Source: Neocallimastix lanati (nom. inval.) | Taxonomy: Eukaryota > Neocallimastigomycota > Neocallimastigomycetes > Neocallimastigales > Neocallimastigaceae | Length of the DNA: 10,000 nt | Reading direction: 5' to 3' | Assembly: GCA_016946835.1 (NCBI GenBank) | Contig: JACVTC010000143.1 | Coordinates: 452,501-462,500 of the forward strand | Shown: piece after piece, positions 8,193-10,000 of the stretch | How positions within the stretch are numbered: the first letter of the stretch is position 1 | How the letters are laid out: each line of letters begins with the position of its first letter | Notes under the pieces: generated by a model | What the model saw: only the letters and a program-made list of their open reading frames with translations | Told to the model about the DNA's origin: nothing | Databases searched by the model: none | Position numbers and translations under genes: made by a program

Positions 8193-8967
8193 TTATATTT
8201 TATTTTATTTTATTTTATTTTATTGTATTGTATTGTATTTTATTCAATCTGTATTTCATATTTATATTCTTCTATTTATTTTATTTTATTTTATTTTATT
8301 TTATTTTATTTTATTTTATTTTATTTTATTTTATTTTATTTTATTTTATTTTATTTTATTTTATTTTATTTTATTTTATTTATTTTATTTTATTTTATCC
8401 AATCTGTACTTTATATTTATATATTACTATTTATTTTATTTTATTTTATTTTATTTTATTTTATTTTATTTTATTTTATTTTATTTTATTTTATTTTATT
8501 TTATTTTATTTTATTTTATTTTATTTTATTTTATTTTATTCAATCTGTACTTTATATTTATAAATTACTATTTATTTTATTTTATTTTATTTTATTTTAT
8601 TTTATTTTATTTTATTTTATTTTATTTTATTTTATTTTATTTTATTTTATTTTATTTTATTTTATTTTATTTTATTTTATTTTATTTTATTCAATCTGTA
8701 CTTTATATTTATATATTACTATTTATTTTATTTTATTTTATTTTATTTTATTTTATTTTATTTTATTCAATCTGTAGTTTATATTTATATATTACTATTT
8801 ATTTTATTTTATTTTATTTTATTTTATTTTATTCTATTCAATATGTACTTTATATTTATATTCTACAATTTATTTTATTTTATTTTATTTTATTTTATTC
8901 TATTCAATCTGTACTTTATATTTATATATTACTATTTATTTTATTTTATTTTATTTTATTTTATTTT

Positions 8968-10000
8968 ATTTTATTCAATCTGTACTTTATATTTTTATAT
9001 TACTATTTATTTTATTTTATTTTATTTTATTTTATTTTATTTTATCCAATCTGTACTTTATATTCATATTTTACAATTTATTTTATTTTATTTTATTTTA
9101 TTTTATTTTATTTTATTTTATTTTATTTTATTTTATTTTATTTTATTTTATTTTATTTTATTTTATTTTATTCAATCTGTACTTTATATTTATATATTAC
9201 TATTTATTTTATTTTATTTTATTTTATTTTATTTTATTTTATTTTATTTTATTTTATTTTATTTTATTTTATTTTATTTTATTTTATTTTATTTTATTTT
9301 ATTTTATTTTATTTTATTCAATCTGTACTTTATATTTATATATTACTATTTATTTTATTTTATTTTATTTTATTTTATTTTATTTTATTTTATTCAATCT
9401 GTAGTTTATATTTATATATTACTATTTATTTTATTTTATTTTATTTTATTTTATTTTATTCTATTCAATATGTACTTTATATTCATATTCTACAATTTAT
9501 TTTATTTTATTTTATTTTATTTTATTTTATTCAATCTGTACTTTATATTCATATTCTACAATTTATTTTATTTTATTTTATTTTATTTTATTCTATTCAA
9601 TCTGTACTTTATATTTATATATTACTATTTATTTTATTTTATTTTATTTTATTTTATTTTATTCAATCTGTACTTTATATTTTTATATTACTATTTATTT
9701 TATTTTATTTTATTTTATTTTATTTTATTTTATTCAATCTGTACTTTATATTCATATTCTACAATTTATTCTATTTTATTTTATTTTATTTTATTTTATT
9801 TTATTTTATTTTATTTTATTGTATTATATTTTATTCAATCTGTACTTCATATTTATATTCTTCTATTTATTTTATTTTATTTTATTTTATTTTATTTTAT
9901 TTTATTTTATTTTATTTTATTTTATTTTATTGTATTTTATTAAATCTGTAATTCATATTTATATTCCTCTATTTATTTTATTTTATTTTATTTTATTTTA
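8968..10000 (+). repeat. Higher-order satellite block, copy 2
   Basis: Matches 5981-6998 spacer by spacer. The offset is 2987 bp for the first three spacers and 3002 bp for the other nine, so one 15-bp gain or loss (three TTTTA units, between spacers 3 and 4) explains all length difference. The match reaches the end of the window and probably continues beyond it. Confidence 0.9.

Larger units (their letters stand above)
5981..10000. repeat. Composite satellite: 36-bp spacers in TTTTA runs
   Basis: Forty-one copies of a 36-bp spacer can be counted, each opening TTCAATCTG or a close variant (TCCAATCTG, TTCAATATG, TTAAATCTG) and ending in ATTTA. Between them are runs of TTTTA from 6 to about 50 units. 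Spacers fall in three families told apart by their second half: ATATATTACTATTTA (for example 3' half at about 6200-6219), CATATTCTACAATTTA (about 6483-6498) and ATATTCTTCTATTTA (about 6852-6866). Most spacer-to-spacer distances equal 36 plus a multiple of 5. The plus strand is nearly free of G; most occur in CTGTA. The array runs off the right edge. No gene, RNA or promoter is supportable in it; open frames rich in Phe, Tyr, Ile and Leu merely reflect TTTTA translated in any frame. Confidence 0.95.

Noticed and set aside
5954-9951. Overlapping plus-strand open frames of 157-572 codons rich in Phe-Tyr-Phe-Ile-Leu
   Set aside because: TTTTA repeats have no stop codon in any plus frame, so long frames arise automatically. 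The first one starts inside the LTR and crosses its end. No codon bias, domain or conserved start supports a protein.
5981-10000. Regular alternation resembling a CRISPR array
   Set aside because: The conserved 36-bp units alternate with simple pentamer runs of variable length, not unique spacers of constant length. There are no cas genes and the context is eukaryotic.
5981-10000. Telomeric repeat
   Set aside because: TTTTA lacks the G-rich strand of telomeres, and the 36-bp spacers interrupt it throughout.

Overview
This is an extremely AT-rich eukaryotic window, almost certainly nuclear and non-coding apart from one retrotransposon. The retroelement polyprotein reads through with the standard code, uses AT-ending codons and carries long asparagine runs. 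That composition fits AT-rich lineages such as anaerobic gut fungi (Neocallimastigomycota) or dictyostelid amoebae. The sequence alone does not decide between them, and no host gene is present to settle it.

Positions 1-5980 hold a Ty1/copia (Pseudoviridae-type) LTR retrotransposon on the minus strand. Reading it 5' to 3' (right to left), the 5' LTR starts at 5980 with TGTTAAAATA. A TATA box lies about 70 bp in, at 5911-5904. A long AT-rich LTR/leader follows, with five 64-bp tandem repeats that each contain a hairpin and a short upstream ORF. One uninterrupted gag-pol ORF of 1565 codons runs 4858-161. After a short 3' UTR come a 10-bp hairpin, a polypurine tract (GAGGAGGAG) and the first 94 bp of the 3' LTR, which is cut by the window edge. 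The 94 visible LTR bases are identical in both LTRs, so the insertion looks young. The polyprotein has Gag, CCHC knuckle, protease, integrase, reverse transcriptase and RNase H in copia order. The third integrase catalytic acid (Glu of DD35E) is replaced by Lys683, so this copy is probably unable to integrate its own cDNA.

Positions 5981-10000 are a composite satellite: 41 copies of a conserved 36-bp spacer separated by runs of the pentamer TTTTA (6 to about 50 units). It begins at the first base after the LTR, so the element sits inside, or at the edge of, the array. The array has higher-order structure. Twelve consecutive spacers at 5981-6998 recur in the same order and almost the same spacing at 8968-10000, with a single 15-bp (three-pentamer) length difference. 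A shorter related block occurs at 8690-9000. The array has no supportable gene; its long plus-strand open frames only reflect that TTTTA repeats contain no stop codon.
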